A stretch of 19,667 nt of DNA from Thalassiosira profunda (taxonomy: Eukaryota > Bacillariophyta > Thalassiosirophyceae > Thalassiosirales > Thalassiosiraceae). The position numbers were made by a program, and so were the translations under genes. Below, piece after piece: positions 1 to 9,262 of this stretch. The first letter of the stretch is position 1. Every line of letters begins with the position of its first letter. The notes beneath the pieces were generated by a model. That model worked only from the letters and a program-made list of their open reading frames with translations, did no database searches and was not told the DNA's origin. The stretch covers positions 1 through 19,667 of the forward strand of contig JALLAP010000113.1 of NCBI GenBank assembly GCA_036939355.1, in the 5' to 3' direction.

Positions 1-1473
1 CTCCGGCCGACGACTTTCGATTGTGGTGCCTCGGCCTCTCGGGATCGTACCGGGGCCCGGCGACGTACAGTCAGGATCGGATGGACGAGGCGCGGGCCAT
101 TCGAGAAGGGTGGGTTCGGTTTTTGATGGAGGGGCAGGAATGTCTGGAGCGATGGCAGTCGATGGAAGGCGATGGCGATGTGACGGACTCCAAATCCACG
201 AGGCTGTGGGGAGACGAGGATCTTCGGCTCTTCCACGACGCGACGCAGTGCGCCTTGCGCTGCCGCGGGGCCCTCCGGAACGACCTCGACGGCGCCTCGT
301 ACGTCAAGGAGCTGAACCGCGTCGCCGACCTTGGCCTTGCGTATGTGGAGCGATCCAAAGCTGATATGAATGGGAAAAGCCGGCCGGAGGAGCCGCTCCG
401 ATTCGCATTGGATGCGTTTCGGGGGCAGCTCAATCTGGTGGGCTTCACGCCGCGCACCGTCAACGCTGGCATTTCCAACAAAGACGCAGCGTCTTCTGGA
501 CAATCGACATCTGCTATCAACGCCGCATTGGTGGACGAAGCCGTGATGTTCCGCACCGCCGTTCGAACGGCTTCCTTGGGCGCTATGCGAAAGAAGACGG
601 ACAGTTTGGACGCGCTGAAAAAGATACTTGGGCTTTGCGACGAATTGCGGGAAGTTGGCTTCCCAAAGCTCGGCGTGGAGATACTCGACAGCAAAGTTGG
701 TGCCGGTGAAGAACATGGTGACACCCAAAGAGGATGGAGGCACTGCTCTCCTCGAGGCTCAGATCAGGAGGACGACGGCGGCAGCGGCGACAACGAGGAG
801 GAAGAAGTCATGGCCGAGGTGCAAAAGGCAAATGAGAGGTAAAGGCCGGTTGCTGTTATGTCCTGAGATATGCATGGAAAACACTCAACAACAAATGCCT
901 ACCCAAACGCAGATTCCTCGGACAACTGCAGGTCAAACGGGTAAATCCGCACCAATGGGGCGTCTTCGCCACCCGTTCCTTCCCAGCAGGGTTCACCGTC
1001 ATCTCCTCCCGACCGCTCTCGAGCACTGCTCCGAACCCGTCGCCCAACTCTTGCGCCCACTCCATCCAAATCGGATGGAACGCCCACGTCATCATGGAGC
1101 TCCCGGCGCGATTCTTGAACCACTCGTGCGATCCCAACGTAGGCGTGGGAGGGGTGAACGAGCGGGGATCGTACGATTTCGTGGCGCTGCGGCCCATCGA
1201 TGCCGGCGAGGTGAGTACGAGGGAACATGTCCACTCTAGATTGCAACTATGTGCATGTGATGTGATCTAATTTGGCATCGTATCTCATTTCCACCACAGG
1301 AAATATCGTTCGACTACGAGACGACGGAGCACGAGGTGGGCGCCTTCTCGGAGTGCCACTGTGGTGCTTCCAACTGCCGAGGGACCGTGCGGGGATACAA
1401 ACACAGAGCAAACGTTATTCGAGCTACGTACGGAGAGGAGCACATTGCAGAGTATTTGACAAAAGGCCGCTAA
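1..1473 (+). CDS. SET-domain protein (putative lysine methyltransferase), three exons, 5' end uncertain
   Basis: Predicted exons are 1/81-838, 913-1210 and 1300-1473. The frame is open to the left window edge; the first ATG is at 81 (409 residues from there), so the gene may start upstream. The N-terminal ~250 residues are helical, end in an acidic stretch and match nothing I recognise. After the second exon starts, a SET domain is visible: GVFATRSFPAG at its start, the catalytic-core motif NHSCDPNV, then ISFDY directly after the second intron, and a post-SET zinc motif CHCGASNC near the C-terminus. SET proteins transfer methyl groups from S-adenosylmethionine to lysines of histones or other proteins. 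The second intron (GTGAGT...CAG) is secure because it joins DAGE to EISFDY, a canonical SET junction. The first intron is less certain: it is chosen because it restores frame between the acidic N-terminal ORF and the SET start. If wrong, the N-terminal ORF could be a separate gene. The domain call is firm; substrate is unknown. Confidence 0.68.
839..912 (+). other. Predicted intron 1 of SET gene (74 nt)
   Basis: Donor GTAAAG follows AATGAGAG, acceptor is ACGCAG. Removing it joins the upstream frame to the SET frame without a stop. The next AG, at 931, would put a stop in frame. It contains ATATGCAT at 868-875. The pyrimidine tract is weak, so the exact acceptor is uncertain. Confidence 0.5.
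1211..1299 (+). other. Intron 2 of SET gene (89 nt)
   Basis: Donor GAG|GTGAGT, acceptor CCACCACAG|GAA. It is phase 0 and splits the SET motif ...GE/EISFDY exactly. Contains ATGTGCAT at 1249-1256. Confidence 0.9.
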
Positions 1474-1683
1474 CTATGGCCCAAGCGTTTGGCAGAGAAG
1501 GTGGATCTGTGCTGCGCAGAGGAGTTGGTAGGTAAGATGCAATGTGCTTTTAGGCATTCATATCTTCCTCATTCATGCATGACCGATTTTCTCCATGACT
1601 GAATTCAACAGCTCAACTCAACAGGTCGAGTGCAATAGCCGCACAACGACACTTTCTGCTCACTGCAGAGTCTACTCCAAACG

Positions 1684-2967
1684 ATGGAAGAGGAACCTGT
1701 CGACTACGACGGCGGTCCGGTCCGGGAATGGCACCGGAATGCCAGCCGGATCCGGGTGGCGCCTGGCGTGGCAGTGGTTCCAGGAGAGGCCTTTTTGAGC
1801 TGCGACGATTTGGTGGCGGTGGATCTGAGCAATGTCACCACTATCTCGAGGCATGCATTCTGTGGTTGCAGCTCGCTGGAAAGTGTTGTTTGGCCAACAA
1901 CCACCACAGTTGAGATAGGCGAGTTTGCATTTGCCCGCTCTACGAGCTTGAGTGAGATTGATCTCAGCAATTCAGCAAAGATTGGAGGGGGGGCATTCAT
2001 GGGTTGCAATGCACTGAAGCGCGTAACCATCCCATCGTCTGTCGCCGAAATTGAAGAGTCTACATTTCATTGGTGCGAGGGCTTGGTGGAAGTGAATCTG
2101 GGAGAGGGAATGCAACGCATTGGAGAAAGAGCCTTCACCTGTTGCAGAGCTTTGCGTCGGATAAACATTCCGCCGTCTGTCACCTACATCCAAGATGAGG
2201 CATTTGAACAATGCGACAGGTTGGAAGAAGTGGAGTTGAATGAGGGTCTGCAGTGCATCGGAGACAATGCATTCGAAAATTGCCCATCGCTAGCCAGCAT
2301 CAGCATTCCTTCGACAACGTTGAAAGTTGGAGACAAGGCATTTCATTGTTGTGATCAGTTGACGTCCACAGAGCTTCGGGAGGGGCTGCAGAGGATTGGG
2401 AATGGGGCATTCGCTGGATGCGGTTCGTTGGAGAGCATCACCGTCCCCTCCTCTGTCACGACGGTTGGCAAATGGGCATTTCACAATTGTTCCACCCTTG
2501 CAGAGGTGACTCTGCGCGGTGGGGTCCTTGATATTGGACCGGATGCATTCGTTGGCTGTACTTCTTTGGAACGCATCAATGTTCCTCCCGTTGCACTGGT
2601 GATTGATTTTGAGGGTTTCAACTGCCAGCTAATGAGGACGTCGATGCCTGTTAATCCAGGGAGGAGGCTTATTGTCTCCAAGTGGTTGCAGTACAGGAGC
2701 CCATATCAGCTTGCGCAGGCCCAGGCCAAGGTGTGGGAGATCCTCATCCGCCGCCATCAGGTAGTGGACGAGAAGATTCTATGTGTCCGCAAGTGGTTCG
2801 CGTACTACGATCGATTGGATGTGGCAACGCTGCTCGAGCTGGCAATTTGGACGGTCAACTTGAATGGCAACGGACAGGGCGCGGAAGACAGACTGGCACG
2901 CCGCGAAGACTGTGGCCGCGCCATCAACGTCATCGTTCCCCGCGTCTTGGAGTATTTGGAGGGGTAG
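1684..2967 (+). CDS. BspA-type leucine-rich-repeat (LRR_5) protein A
   Basis: A 427-residue protein without introns or signal peptide, starting at the ATG of MEEEPVDYDG; the same start is seen in its two paralogues in this window. Residues ~20-300 are about ten tandem ~23-residue LRR_5/BspA repeats with the pattern I..GAF.GC.SL..I.IPSSV, rich in Cys. Residues ~310-427 form a non-repeat helical tail (QYRSPYQLAQAQAKVWEIL, RKWFAYYDRLD, VIVPRVLEYLEG) that is conserved in protein B at 7582-8877 and partly in the RING fusion at 15314-16937. LRR_5 domains are protein-binding scaffolds and are common in parabasalids, some bacteria and centric diatoms. The predicted location is intracellular. No catalytic motif is visible, and the partner is unknown. 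Confidence 0.9.
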   Translation: MEEEPVDYDGGPVREWHRNASRIRVAPGVAVVPGEAFLSCDDLVAVDLSNVTTISRHAFCGCSSLESVVWPTTTTVEIGEFAFARSTSLSEIDLSNSAKIGGGAFMGCNALKRVTIPSSVAEIEESTFHWCEGLVEVNLGEGMQRIGERAFTCCRALRRINIPPSVTYIQDEAFEQCDRLEEVELNEGLQCIGDNAFENCPSLASISIPSTTLKVGDKAFHCCDQLTSTELREGLQRIGNGAFAGCGSLESITVPSSVTTVGKWAFHNCSTLAEVTLRGGVLDIGPDAFVGCTSLERINVPPVALVIDFEGFNCQLMRTSMPVNPGRRLIVSKWLQYRSPYQLAQAQAKVWEILIRRHQVVDEKILCVRKWFAYYDRLDVATLLELAIWTVNLNGNGQGAEDRLARREDCGRAINVIVPRVLEYLEG

Positions 2968-3226
2968 GCAAGCTATCGAGGAGGAGCCTTTCCCTCGTTG
3001 ATGCACAAGGTTAGAGCTATGAATTGTGAGGGAGATCGAGACTGCATGTGCAGATCTATTGCTCCGGTGCCATTGCGCAATGGACGAGGTCAGAGACTTC
3101 GGCCCTAACCTATTATTGTTATCACTTCCAAATCCTAGCCTCTGCCTGCGTTTGCGTCACTCAGTATTGCAGGATTGTGTGTATCTGTGTAGCCCGAACA
3201 ATAATTTGCCTGGCCCCGAGAGAGTT

Positions 3227-4132
3227 TCAAGTATCCCCGGAACAATCAATAGCTGGAAACCCCGCCCGTTCCAGTTGCTCCATGATTTGACGCTTCAGAT
3301 CCGACGCCCCCGCGCCCACACCGCCGCCCGGCATCCCCTCCTTAAATACAATCTCCGCAATCCCATTTTCGAGCGACACGCGATGTCGTGCGATGCCGTC
3401 GATGCCGTCGAGCACCCGGGACACTGTCGATACGCACGAGCTGCACCCCATGGTCGACAATTGCAATTGCATCGTTGTCCCGATGTCGTTTGTCTCCGCG
3501 CCATTTTGCAATGGTTGGGGTTTTCTCCGCCCCTTCTCCCGCCGGGCGGTCTGCCACGCCAGCATCTCGGGCAGCAGCGTCAGCATCCCCGACACGACCG
3601 TCGAGCCCGCCGTCATCTGCCACGACTGCGCATTTCCCCCGCTCGCATACGCCGAAAAATAATACGCCGCGTACCACGAGCCCAGTTGCGCCACGATCAT
3701 CAGGGCCAGGAACGTCGGCCGCAGCGGCCCCAGCACGGCATTGAAGCCCGCGCACCCCAGCGAGAGCGCGTTGAGCAGAAGCTGCACCGCGCAGCACGAC
3801 GACGCGAGGAGGGAGAGGAGGGACCACCACGCCATTTCCCCGGCTATATCCATCATGCGCTCCTTCGCGGCGTGGTAGGCGTCCAGGAAGAGGTCGGTGG
3901 CGCGCGGACTGGAGGCGCCGGCCGCGAGGAGGACGGCGAGGGCGCCGAGGTTGGCCAGGAGGCGGCGGAGGAAGCCCTCGTCCGTGACGAGGTGTGCGCG
4001 CTTGGCGGGCGGGACGGCGGCGGCGGTTGCCTCCGGCGGTCTCTCTCGTGAGGACGGCCGCGGCCGCCGCCGCCGCGGCGCGGTGGCCGAGGCCTCGGTG
4101 CTTTGCACATGAGATAGGAGCGAGGCCTGCAT
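3227..4132 (-). CDS. MerT-like membrane protein with C-terminal HMA (MerP-like) metal-binding domain
   Basis: A 301-residue protein. The ATG at 4132 is the first in frame; the upstream open frame has only non-ATG codons. Residues 1-50 are Ala/Arg-rich and might be an organelle targeting peptide. Hydrophobic segments lie at about 54-74, 101-123, 138-160 and 175-195. The second contains LASSCCAVQLLLNALSLG (vicinal Cys113-Cys114), followed by CAGFNAVLGPLRPTF. This resembles the first helix and following loop of bacterial mercuric transporter MerT, where a CC pair passes Hg(II) inward. Residues ~221-297 are an HMA-type fold with the soft-metal motif MGCSSC (Cys230, Cys233), as in MerP and copper chaperones. 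MerT-MerP fusions are known in bacteria. The likely role is transport or sequestration of a thiophilic metal (Hg, Cu or Cd), which is inference. The gene lies head to head with the secreted protein at 4411. Confidence 0.75.
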   Translation of the reverse strand: MQASLLSHVQSTEASATAPRRRRPRPSSRERPPEATAAAVPPAKRAHLVTDEGFLRRLLANLGALAVLLAAGASSPRATDLFLDAYHAAKERMMDIAGEMAWWSLLSLLASSCCAVQLLLNALSLGCAGFNAVLGPLRPTFLALMIVAQLGSWYAAYYFSAYASGGNAQSWQMTAGSTVVSGMLTLLPEMLAWQTARREKGRRKPQPLQNGAETNDIGTTMQLQLSTMGCSSCVSTVSRVLDGIDGIARHRVSLENGIAEIVFKEGMPGGGVGAGASDLKRQIMEQLERAGFPAIDCSGDT

Positions 4133-4410
4133 TGTGTGGTTCGCCCGCGCGCCCGAGAAGAAGGAAAAATGCTGAGCTGTTTGGGGGAAAGTTTTAGTTA
4201 CTTGAACTTGAGTCGACTTTCTAATACCTACCTCGGGGAGTAGATATCTCAAACTGTAAATACGTATATTTGCTTATTATACTCCCTAGGTATCGTAATT
4301 GGTCAATTATTTGCAAGGGGAGACACTTGCAAAAACTTGACTCAGCCGCGCTCCCTCCTGCTCCCCTCGCCTGGACGCTCCCGATGCGCACACACCCTCC
4401 CTCACTCGCC
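4133..4410. promoter_or_regulatory. Divergent intergenic region between MerT-like and secreted-protein genes
   Basis: A 278-bp AT-richer gap between two head-to-head starts. It holds TACCTA (4225-4230), TACGTA within an A/T-rich run (4261-4266, 150 bp before the rightward ATG) and CCTAGGTA (4285-4292). These may be promoter elements, but no experimental transcription start is available. Confidence 0.4.
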
Positions 4411-5460
4411 ATGACGCCGTCCCTCCCGAGACGCAGGATCGCCCTGCTCGCCGGCGCGCTCCTTCTCGCCGCGGGCGTCGCTGCCTCGGCGGCCGCGGCC
4501 CTCGCAGAAACAACCGCCGTCGAAAACGACAGCGCCCGGCTACCGCAACCGCCTCCGCACTGGCCGCCCGCCTCGCCCTCCTATCAGGCCACCGTCCGCG
4601 ACCTCCACAACGAATACCGCAACATCTTCCGCCGCGGCAACCGCAACGCCGCGTCCCACCGCTGGGCGACCTTCCTCCTCGAGCGCGCCCGTCAAATGAC
4701 CCCGCGGCGCCTCTCCGCGTTCTTCGAGGGATTCTGCGCCGTGTCCGGCTCCCCCGTCCGCCCGTCGGACCACAACCGCTACCGCCTCACGCTGCCCCGG
4801 TTGGGCGGGGGATTTGCCACGGGATACATGCACTACTGCTGCTGGCCGTGCGTGTGCGACACACAGGATTACATTCGGATCGATACCATGAACGTCACAC
4901 TGGCGGACGGAGTCGAGCGGACGTACCGATTCGCCGTGATTGGGAACCCGTGCGACCGTCCCGAGCAGCTGGAGGCGCCGTTCGTGCAGCCGTTCGACGG
5001 GAGGAGGACGAGCCTCGCCGAGTCGGCGAGGGAGGTGCGCTGTTCGGACGACGGGACGATGGAGGGCGCAACAATCTCGGACCACGGTTACATTATTATC
5101 GGAATGTTCTTCGATGCGGAGGACGCGCGGTCGTCCGAGCACGGCGTCGACGGGACGGTCGAGGGGGCGAGGGAGGACCTCGCCGATCCCACGCCGGGGA
5201 GGATGAGCGCGACGATTCGCGCAGATGAGAGCGGACGGAGGAGGTATCAGGACGAGAGAGAGTACAAATGGCAGTGCGCGGATCGGGCGCGAAACGGGTA
5301 CAACAGCGGGATGGGAGAAATATTCCGGAAGGTCTGCGCGGTATCGCCCATTGAGGACGAGGCGCTTGTGGGCGACGTTGGCGATGTGATCGCGGGCGGG
5401 AGTCCAAGTTGCAGTTTGGAAGCCGGAGTTACAGAGAAAGAATGCACTGACAATAGATGA
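4411..5460 (+). CDS. Secreted protein with HYCCWPCVCD motif, function unknown
   Basis: A 349-residue protein. I prefer the ATG at 4411 over the in-frame ATG at 4384 because it directly precedes a good signal peptide: MTPSLPRRR, a ~23-residue Ala/Leu core, and a likely cut after ALA near residue 32. The mature part is globular and mildly acidic. The most distinctive region, residues ~139-182, contains HYCCWPCVCD (five residues from 141 onward include four Cys), DYIRIDT and FAVIGNPC. Two further blocks follow, VQPFDGRRTSL and a hydrophobic DHGYIIIGMFF. Extra Cys residues near 335 and the C-terminus suggest disulfides. I do not recognise a named family. The pattern looks conserved rather than random, and a periplasmic, wall or exported role is inferred from the signal peptide only. 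The gene is convergent with the GH99-like gene (149 bp between stops). Confidence 0.8.
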   Translation: MTPSLPRRRIALLAGALLLAAGVAASAAAALAETTAVENDSARLPQPPPHWPPASPSYQATVRDLHNEYRNIFRRGNRNAASHRWATFLLERARQMTPRRLSAFFEGFCAVSGSPVRPSDHNRYRLTLPRLGGGFATGYMHYCCWPCVCDTQDYIRIDTMNVTLADGVERTYRFAVIGNPCDRPEQLEAPFVQPFDGRRTSLAESAREVRCSDDGTMEGATISDHGYIIIGMFFDAEDARSSEHGVDGTVEGAREDLADPTPGRMSATIRADESGRRRYQDEREYKWQCADRARNGYNSGMGEIFRKVCAVSPIEDEALVGDVGDVIAGGSPSCSLEAGVTEKECTDNR

Positions 5461-5609
5461 TTGACGAGCTTCTGTCTAGACCAAGTTTCTGGGAGGATAC
5501 TTCATTCGATGGCTGAGCAATTGATCATTGCCTCTGCAGTCCGTCCAGATTCGTCCCAGGGAAAGACGGGACACCGAGCCACGGCATCGCTCGAGAGATC
5601 CGGCACCAG

Positions 5610-7150
5610 TCAAGACGCCTCCGTTTGAATCGGTATCCTCTCTGTCAATTCAATCTCTCTCCGGAGCATCCGCTGCGCCGCCCCGCATAATCGAAGGTAC
5701 CAATCCGATGGTAGCGACTCGCCATCGGCATCCAACGTCAGCCACGTTCCCTCTGCGGGCACCTCGGATTGATCCTTGGCCACTTTGTAGATCGCCGTGC
5801 CCTCGTCCACCTCGTCGAACTGCGCCATCCATATCGTGCGTATGTTGGGATCGGCCGCGTACCGGTATGCCTGCGCCCAGAGGAACCGCCCCCCGAGTCG
5901 CGGCACCACGTTCATCGGCGAATCGTGCCCACCCCTTGCCTTCTTTTGATTGTGCCAGCTGAACCCCGGCCACATTGTCGGAAAGTACAGGATATCTCGT
6001 TGATTGCAATATCTCGCATCCCTCGATATCATGCGGTTGTACACTTTCTGAAAGCCATTGATGGTCTTCCACCTGCCAACGTGCCACGGATGGATGCCGT
6101 CGAGGCTGTCGTAGATGCCCCGCCACGCCGGATTTGTACGAGCGTCTTTCGTCCGGCCGCGCCAGTGGGCGGGCACCCCTCCGACAAGAAAGACGCGATA
6201 CCGTTCCTCCTCTGGATTTTGCAACCACTCGATGAGGCCCGCCAGCTTTTCGAGGTTCGTCACCTGGACGGATTTGAAGCCGATGCCAAAAATGCGGAGC
6301 ACCGGCCGCCCGTCGTGATGGAGGTATCGACCGCTGCTGGTGATGCGCTCCTCGTCGACCAATCGCTTCCAATCTTCCTTCAGGTCGTCGAGGACAGAAT
6401 TGTCGAGTGTCCGCCCGGCAATGTTGTACGACACAGCGAAGACGCGGCCGGTGGATTCGGCGGCGCCTCGGACGTTGCGCAGGACATTCGTCTTCCATTC
6501 TCCTGCGGTTGCACGCAATCCATGCACACATGATGTGAGCAAACTGGAAACAATGCACATCTCTGATCAACAACGAGCACATCAGATGTGCACCTCTCTC
6601 ACTTACGATTGGCGCCGCGGTCCAAACCCTCCATGAACCGCATGTGGAACACCCCCGATATCCCGTAGTCGCGCATCCACTCGAAGTGCTTCAACACCAC
6701 GTTGGGCCGGCTCGTCGAGTACTTCTTCGCAAAACTTCCGTCGCGCATCCGCAAGTTCGATTCCTGCAAATCTTTCTCGTCGTACTCGTCCATTGTGGGA
6801 TACAGATCGATGTGCAGGTGCTCGACGGACGGATCGTCGTGCGACGAAAACCAGTGCTTCCACCTGTTGAGCGGCGAGCCGTCGTTGGGGTACGCGAACC
6901 AGCCCTGGTAGCCGCAGAGGATTTGGTCCGTGAGGGAGTCGGCGGGGACGACGGCGGGTGGGATCGCGCCGTCGTTGGAGTCGCCTTGGGCGCGGCGGGG
7001 TGGCGGGGCGGGCCGCAGCCGCCGCCGATGGTGCGGTCGTTGTTCGTCGTCTGCAATGGAGGAGGAGGCAGCGCCCCCGGAGGCGCACGCGGCCATCGCC
7101 AGCGCCGTCGCTTTGAGGGCCAGGAGGCTCCTCCGTCGTCGTCGCTTCAT
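5610..7150 (-). CDS. GH99/GH71-like glycoside hydrolase-family protein, membrane-anchored or secreted, two exons
   Basis: Exons 7150-6607 and 6502-5610 join to 478 residues. The N-terminus MKRRRRRSLLALKATALAMAA is a basic signal anchor or signal peptide, followed by a Pro/Arg-rich linker to ~65. The catalytic-type domain has hallmarks of the GH99_GH71-like group: ILCGYQGWFAYPNDGS with W/HW (residues 77-101), VLKHFEWMRDYGISGVFHMRF (about 152-172, split here by description only), GRVFAVSYNIAG (200-211), PTMWPGFSWHN (356-365) and MAQFDEVDEGTAIYK (407-421). Relatives include endo-alpha-mannosidase-like enzymes and uncharacterised bacterial and algal glycosidases, so action on wall or glycoprotein glycans in the secretory pathway or outside the cell is likely but unproven. 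Catalytic acids cannot be assigned without a structure. The intron is well supported because it joins ...LDRGAN to R-EWKTNVL in frame with no loss of family sequence. Confidence 0.85.
6503..6606 (-). other. Intron of GH99-like gene (104 nt)
   Basis: On the minus strand the donor is AATC|GTAAGT and the acceptor ACCGCAG|GAGAATGG, phase 1. It contains ATGTGCAT (minus strand, 6553-6560) and a 9-bp inverted repeat TGCACATCT (6554-6562) / AGATGTGCA (6584-6592). Confidence 0.85.
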
Positions 7151-7581
7151 CGTTTGCAGCGGGACGGCCAGCCTCGTGCATGCTCAGAGTTGCTCCGCTT
7201 GGCATGCACCGCGTTTGCAAGGCGCCGCCGCCGCCAATGCCAACTCTCGGCCTCGACCGCACAGAGCGAGCCGAGACGGCCGAAAATCCAGCCTGACAGA
7301 AGCCCCCACGATTCGACTTAATCTCCCCCGCGACCCACATAACTGCCGCCTCCTGCCGCCTCCTACCTGCGCCCCGCCGCGCCGCCCTGGCCGCCGGCCG
7401 CGCCCTCACCACCCGCTCCTTAACGCTCTCGCCTCAGCCGTCCTTCTCCCCGCGCCCCACTACCATCTCGTTGCGCTCCTCGGGCCCACATCCGTGCCGT
7501 TTCCACAGGAGTGTGGCCTAAAGGTGGTGGATCTGTGTCAAAGGGTGTCGCACATCACATCAGTTTCAGATAAATTCGAGG
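7151..7581. promoter_or_regulatory. Divergent intergenic region, 431 bp
   Basis: This lies between the start of the GH99-like gene (leftward) and LRR_5 protein B (rightward). The left two thirds are GC-rich and C-rich; the last ~70 bp before 7582 are A/T-richer. A TTTCCACAG|GAG at about 7500-7511 could be a splice acceptor of a 5' untranslated intron. No convincing TATA box, gene or RNA was seen. Confidence 0.3.
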
Positions 7582-8877
7582 ATGGCCGAGGAGTGGGACG
7601 AATACGACGGCGGGGAGGTCCAGGAACGGCACCGAAATGCCAGCCGGATCCGGGTGGCTGCAGATGTGGCAGTGATTCCAGAGAGGGCCTTTTTGAACTG
7701 TATCAATTTGAGGGTGGTTGATCTGAGCAACGTGACCACCATCTCTGATTGGGCATTCAGTGGTTGCTATTCGTTGGAGCGCGTTGTTTGGCCCACTGCC
7801 TCTGCAGTTGAGATTGGCAATTATGCATTTCGGCTCTGCTCGAGTTTCACGGAGATTGATCTCCGCAATGTCTCAAAGATTGGAGCGGGCGCATTCATGA
7901 ATTGCAAGGCATTGGAGCGCGTGAGCATCCCATCATCTGTTGTTGATATTGATGATAGTGCATTTCATTTCTGCACGAATTTGACGGATGTGGATCTCAG
8001 TGAGGGGGTGCAGTGCATTGGAGAGAGAGCATTCCGCTATTGCAACGCTTTGATTCGGATCAAGATTCCAGCGTCGGTCACCGACATTGCAGAGCATGCA
8101 TTCTATGGATGCAACAATTTGGCAGAGGTGGAATTGTGTGAGGGACTGCAGCAGATCAGAGGAAGTGCATTCTCATATTGCACATCACTGCAAAGCATCA
8201 GCATCCCCTCAAAAACGTTGAAAATCGGGCGCTGTGCATTTAATAGTTGTGATCAGTTGAGGGACGTGGAGCTTCGGGAGGGGCTGCGAATGCTTGGGGA
8301 GGGGGCGTTCAGGGGCTGCACTTCGTTGGAGCAAATCACCATTCCCTCCTCTGTCAAATCGGTAGGCAGTGGTGTATTTTGGGATTGCAATAGCCTTGCG
8401 GAGGTGACTCTGCGCGAGGGGGTGCTCTGCATTGATTCTGGAGCATTCAGCGGCTACGGATACAGAGCATTGGAGCAAATCAACATCCCTCCCGTTACAC
8501 TGGTGATTGACATCGAACTTTCCAGCTGCCAGTTGTTGAGGAACACTATGCCCAAACCTGTTGGGGGAAGGAGGACGGTGGTCGTCTCGAAATGGATGCA
8601 GTACAGGAGCCCAAGCCAGCTCAGACAGGCCGAGGCAAAGGTGAACGAAATCCTTGGCCGCCGTCGGCAGCCAGAGGGCCAGCAAATCGCATTAATCCGA
8701 GAGTGGTTCACCTACTACAATCTGTTGGATGTCACAACGATGCTCGAGCTGGCTATTTGGAGATGCAACATTGGCGATGAGCAGTATGCGGAAGCCAGGC
8801 AGGCCAGCCGTCAAAACTGCGGAACCGACATGAATGTCATTATCCCGGGCGTCTTGGAATACTTGGAGAGATCATAG
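7582..8877 (+). CDS. BspA-type leucine-rich-repeat (LRR_5) protein B
   Basis: A 431-residue intronless protein, paralogue of the gene at 1684. It starts MAEEWDEYDG and shares RHRNASRIRVA and a run of identical DNA (GCCAGCCGGATCCGGGTGGC) with protein A. Residues ~20-310 hold about ten to eleven Cys-rich LRR_5 repeats of the form IG..AF..C.SL..I.IPSSV. The tail from ~315 carries QYRSPSQLRQAEAKVNEILG, IREWFTYYNLLDVTTMLEL and NVIIPGVLEYLE. No signal peptide, membrane segment or enzymatic motif is visible. Likely a cytosolic or nuclear protein-binding scaffold. One copy-specific feature is a slightly expanded last repeat (FSGYGYRALEQ). It converges on the small Cys-rich gene at 9014-9262 with 136 bp between stops. 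Confidence 0.9.
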   Translation: MAEEWDEYDGGEVQERHRNASRIRVAADVAVIPERAFLNCINLRVVDLSNVTTISDWAFSGCYSLERVVWPTASAVEIGNYAFRLCSSFTEIDLRNVSKIGAGAFMNCKALERVSIPSSVVDIDDSAFHFCTNLTDVDLSEGVQCIGERAFRYCNALIRIKIPASVTDIAEHAFYGCNNLAEVELCEGLQQIRGSAFSYCTSLQSISIPSKTLKIGRCAFNSCDQLRDVELREGLRMLGEGAFRGCTSLEQITIPSSVKSVGSGVFWDCNSLAEVTLREGVLCIDSGAFSGYGYRALEQINIPPVTLVIDIELSSCQLLRNTMPKPVGGRRTVVVSKWMQYRSPSQLRQAEAKVNEILGRRRQPEGQQIALIREWFTYYNLLDVTTMLELAIWRCNIGDEQYAEARQASRQNCGTDMNVIIPGVLEYLERS

Positions 8878-8915
8878 GGCGTTGACCAGTTAGTACGGCG
8901 GCGTTGCTCTTGGTA

Positions 8916-8977
8916 CGATACTCTTCCGCAGATATTGTCCTCGCGTGACCGATAGGCGCGGCTCGCGATACTCTTCC
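8916..8977. repeat. 12-bp direct repeat CGATACTCTTCC, 50 bp apart
   Basis: Identical copies at 8916-8927 and 8966-8977 in the short gap between two convergent genes. It may be chance or a remnant of a local duplication in a 3' untranslated region. Confidence 0.4.
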
Positions 8978-9013
8978 AGGTACTCCCACCTCGTTGGGAG
9001 GCCGTGGTTGCGA

Positions 9014-9262
9014 TTACTGCTTCTCAGCTTTTCCTCCTCTTTCTCCCTGCACACTGTCGCACGTGATCCGGCAAGTGTAGCTGCACAGGAAGTTGCTGCA
9101 GTGTTCGCACTTGCTCACTTCGCATCCGCAGTTCACCTCCCAAGACCAGCATCGATCCGTCGAGCACAGTTGATGCACATGCAAGTTTGTCACCTTGTAC
9201 AGCCGACGGCACGTGGGAGTATGGGAAAGGATGTCATCTTCGCTCCTTTTCCCCGCCTCCAT
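9014..9262 (-). CDS. Small Cys-rich, probably zinc-binding protein
   Basis: An 82-residue ORF with an ATG at 9262 and TAA at 9014. It contains ten Cys, eight of them between residues ~38 and 68 with spacing C-x4-C-x6-C-x-C-x4-C-x2-C-x4-C-x3-C-x3-C, plus His residues at LHVHQLC. Such dense paired Cys is unlikely in a shadow frame and suggests one or two zinc sites or a disulfide-rich fold. There is no signal peptide, which favours zinc. The basic/Glu-rich C-terminus (GERGGKAEKQ) lacks Cys. It could be the last exon of a longer gene, because the sequence just upstream on the minus strand contains CAG. No named family is recognised. It is divergent from the TGS1-like gene with 219 bp between starts. 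Confidence 0.55.
   Translation of the reverse strand: MEAGKRSEDDILSHTPTCRRLYKVTNLHVHQLCSTDRCWSWEVNCGCEVSKCEHCSNFLCSYTCRITCDSVQGERGGKAEKQ

Noticed and set aside
3026..4051. 341-codon plus-strand ORF opposite the MerT-like gene
   Set aside because: It is Arg/Pro/His-rich with no domain pattern, while the opposite strand has membrane helices and an HMA motif.
5769..6533. 254-codon plus-strand ORF opposite the GH99-like gene
   Set aside because: It mirrors the GH99-like exon and has no family motif; it also runs across the well-supported intron.
6577..6591. Hairpin GCACAT-CAG-ATGTGC as a terminator
   Set aside because: It lies within the GH99-like intron, so a terminator role is unlikely; noted as part of the intron motif.
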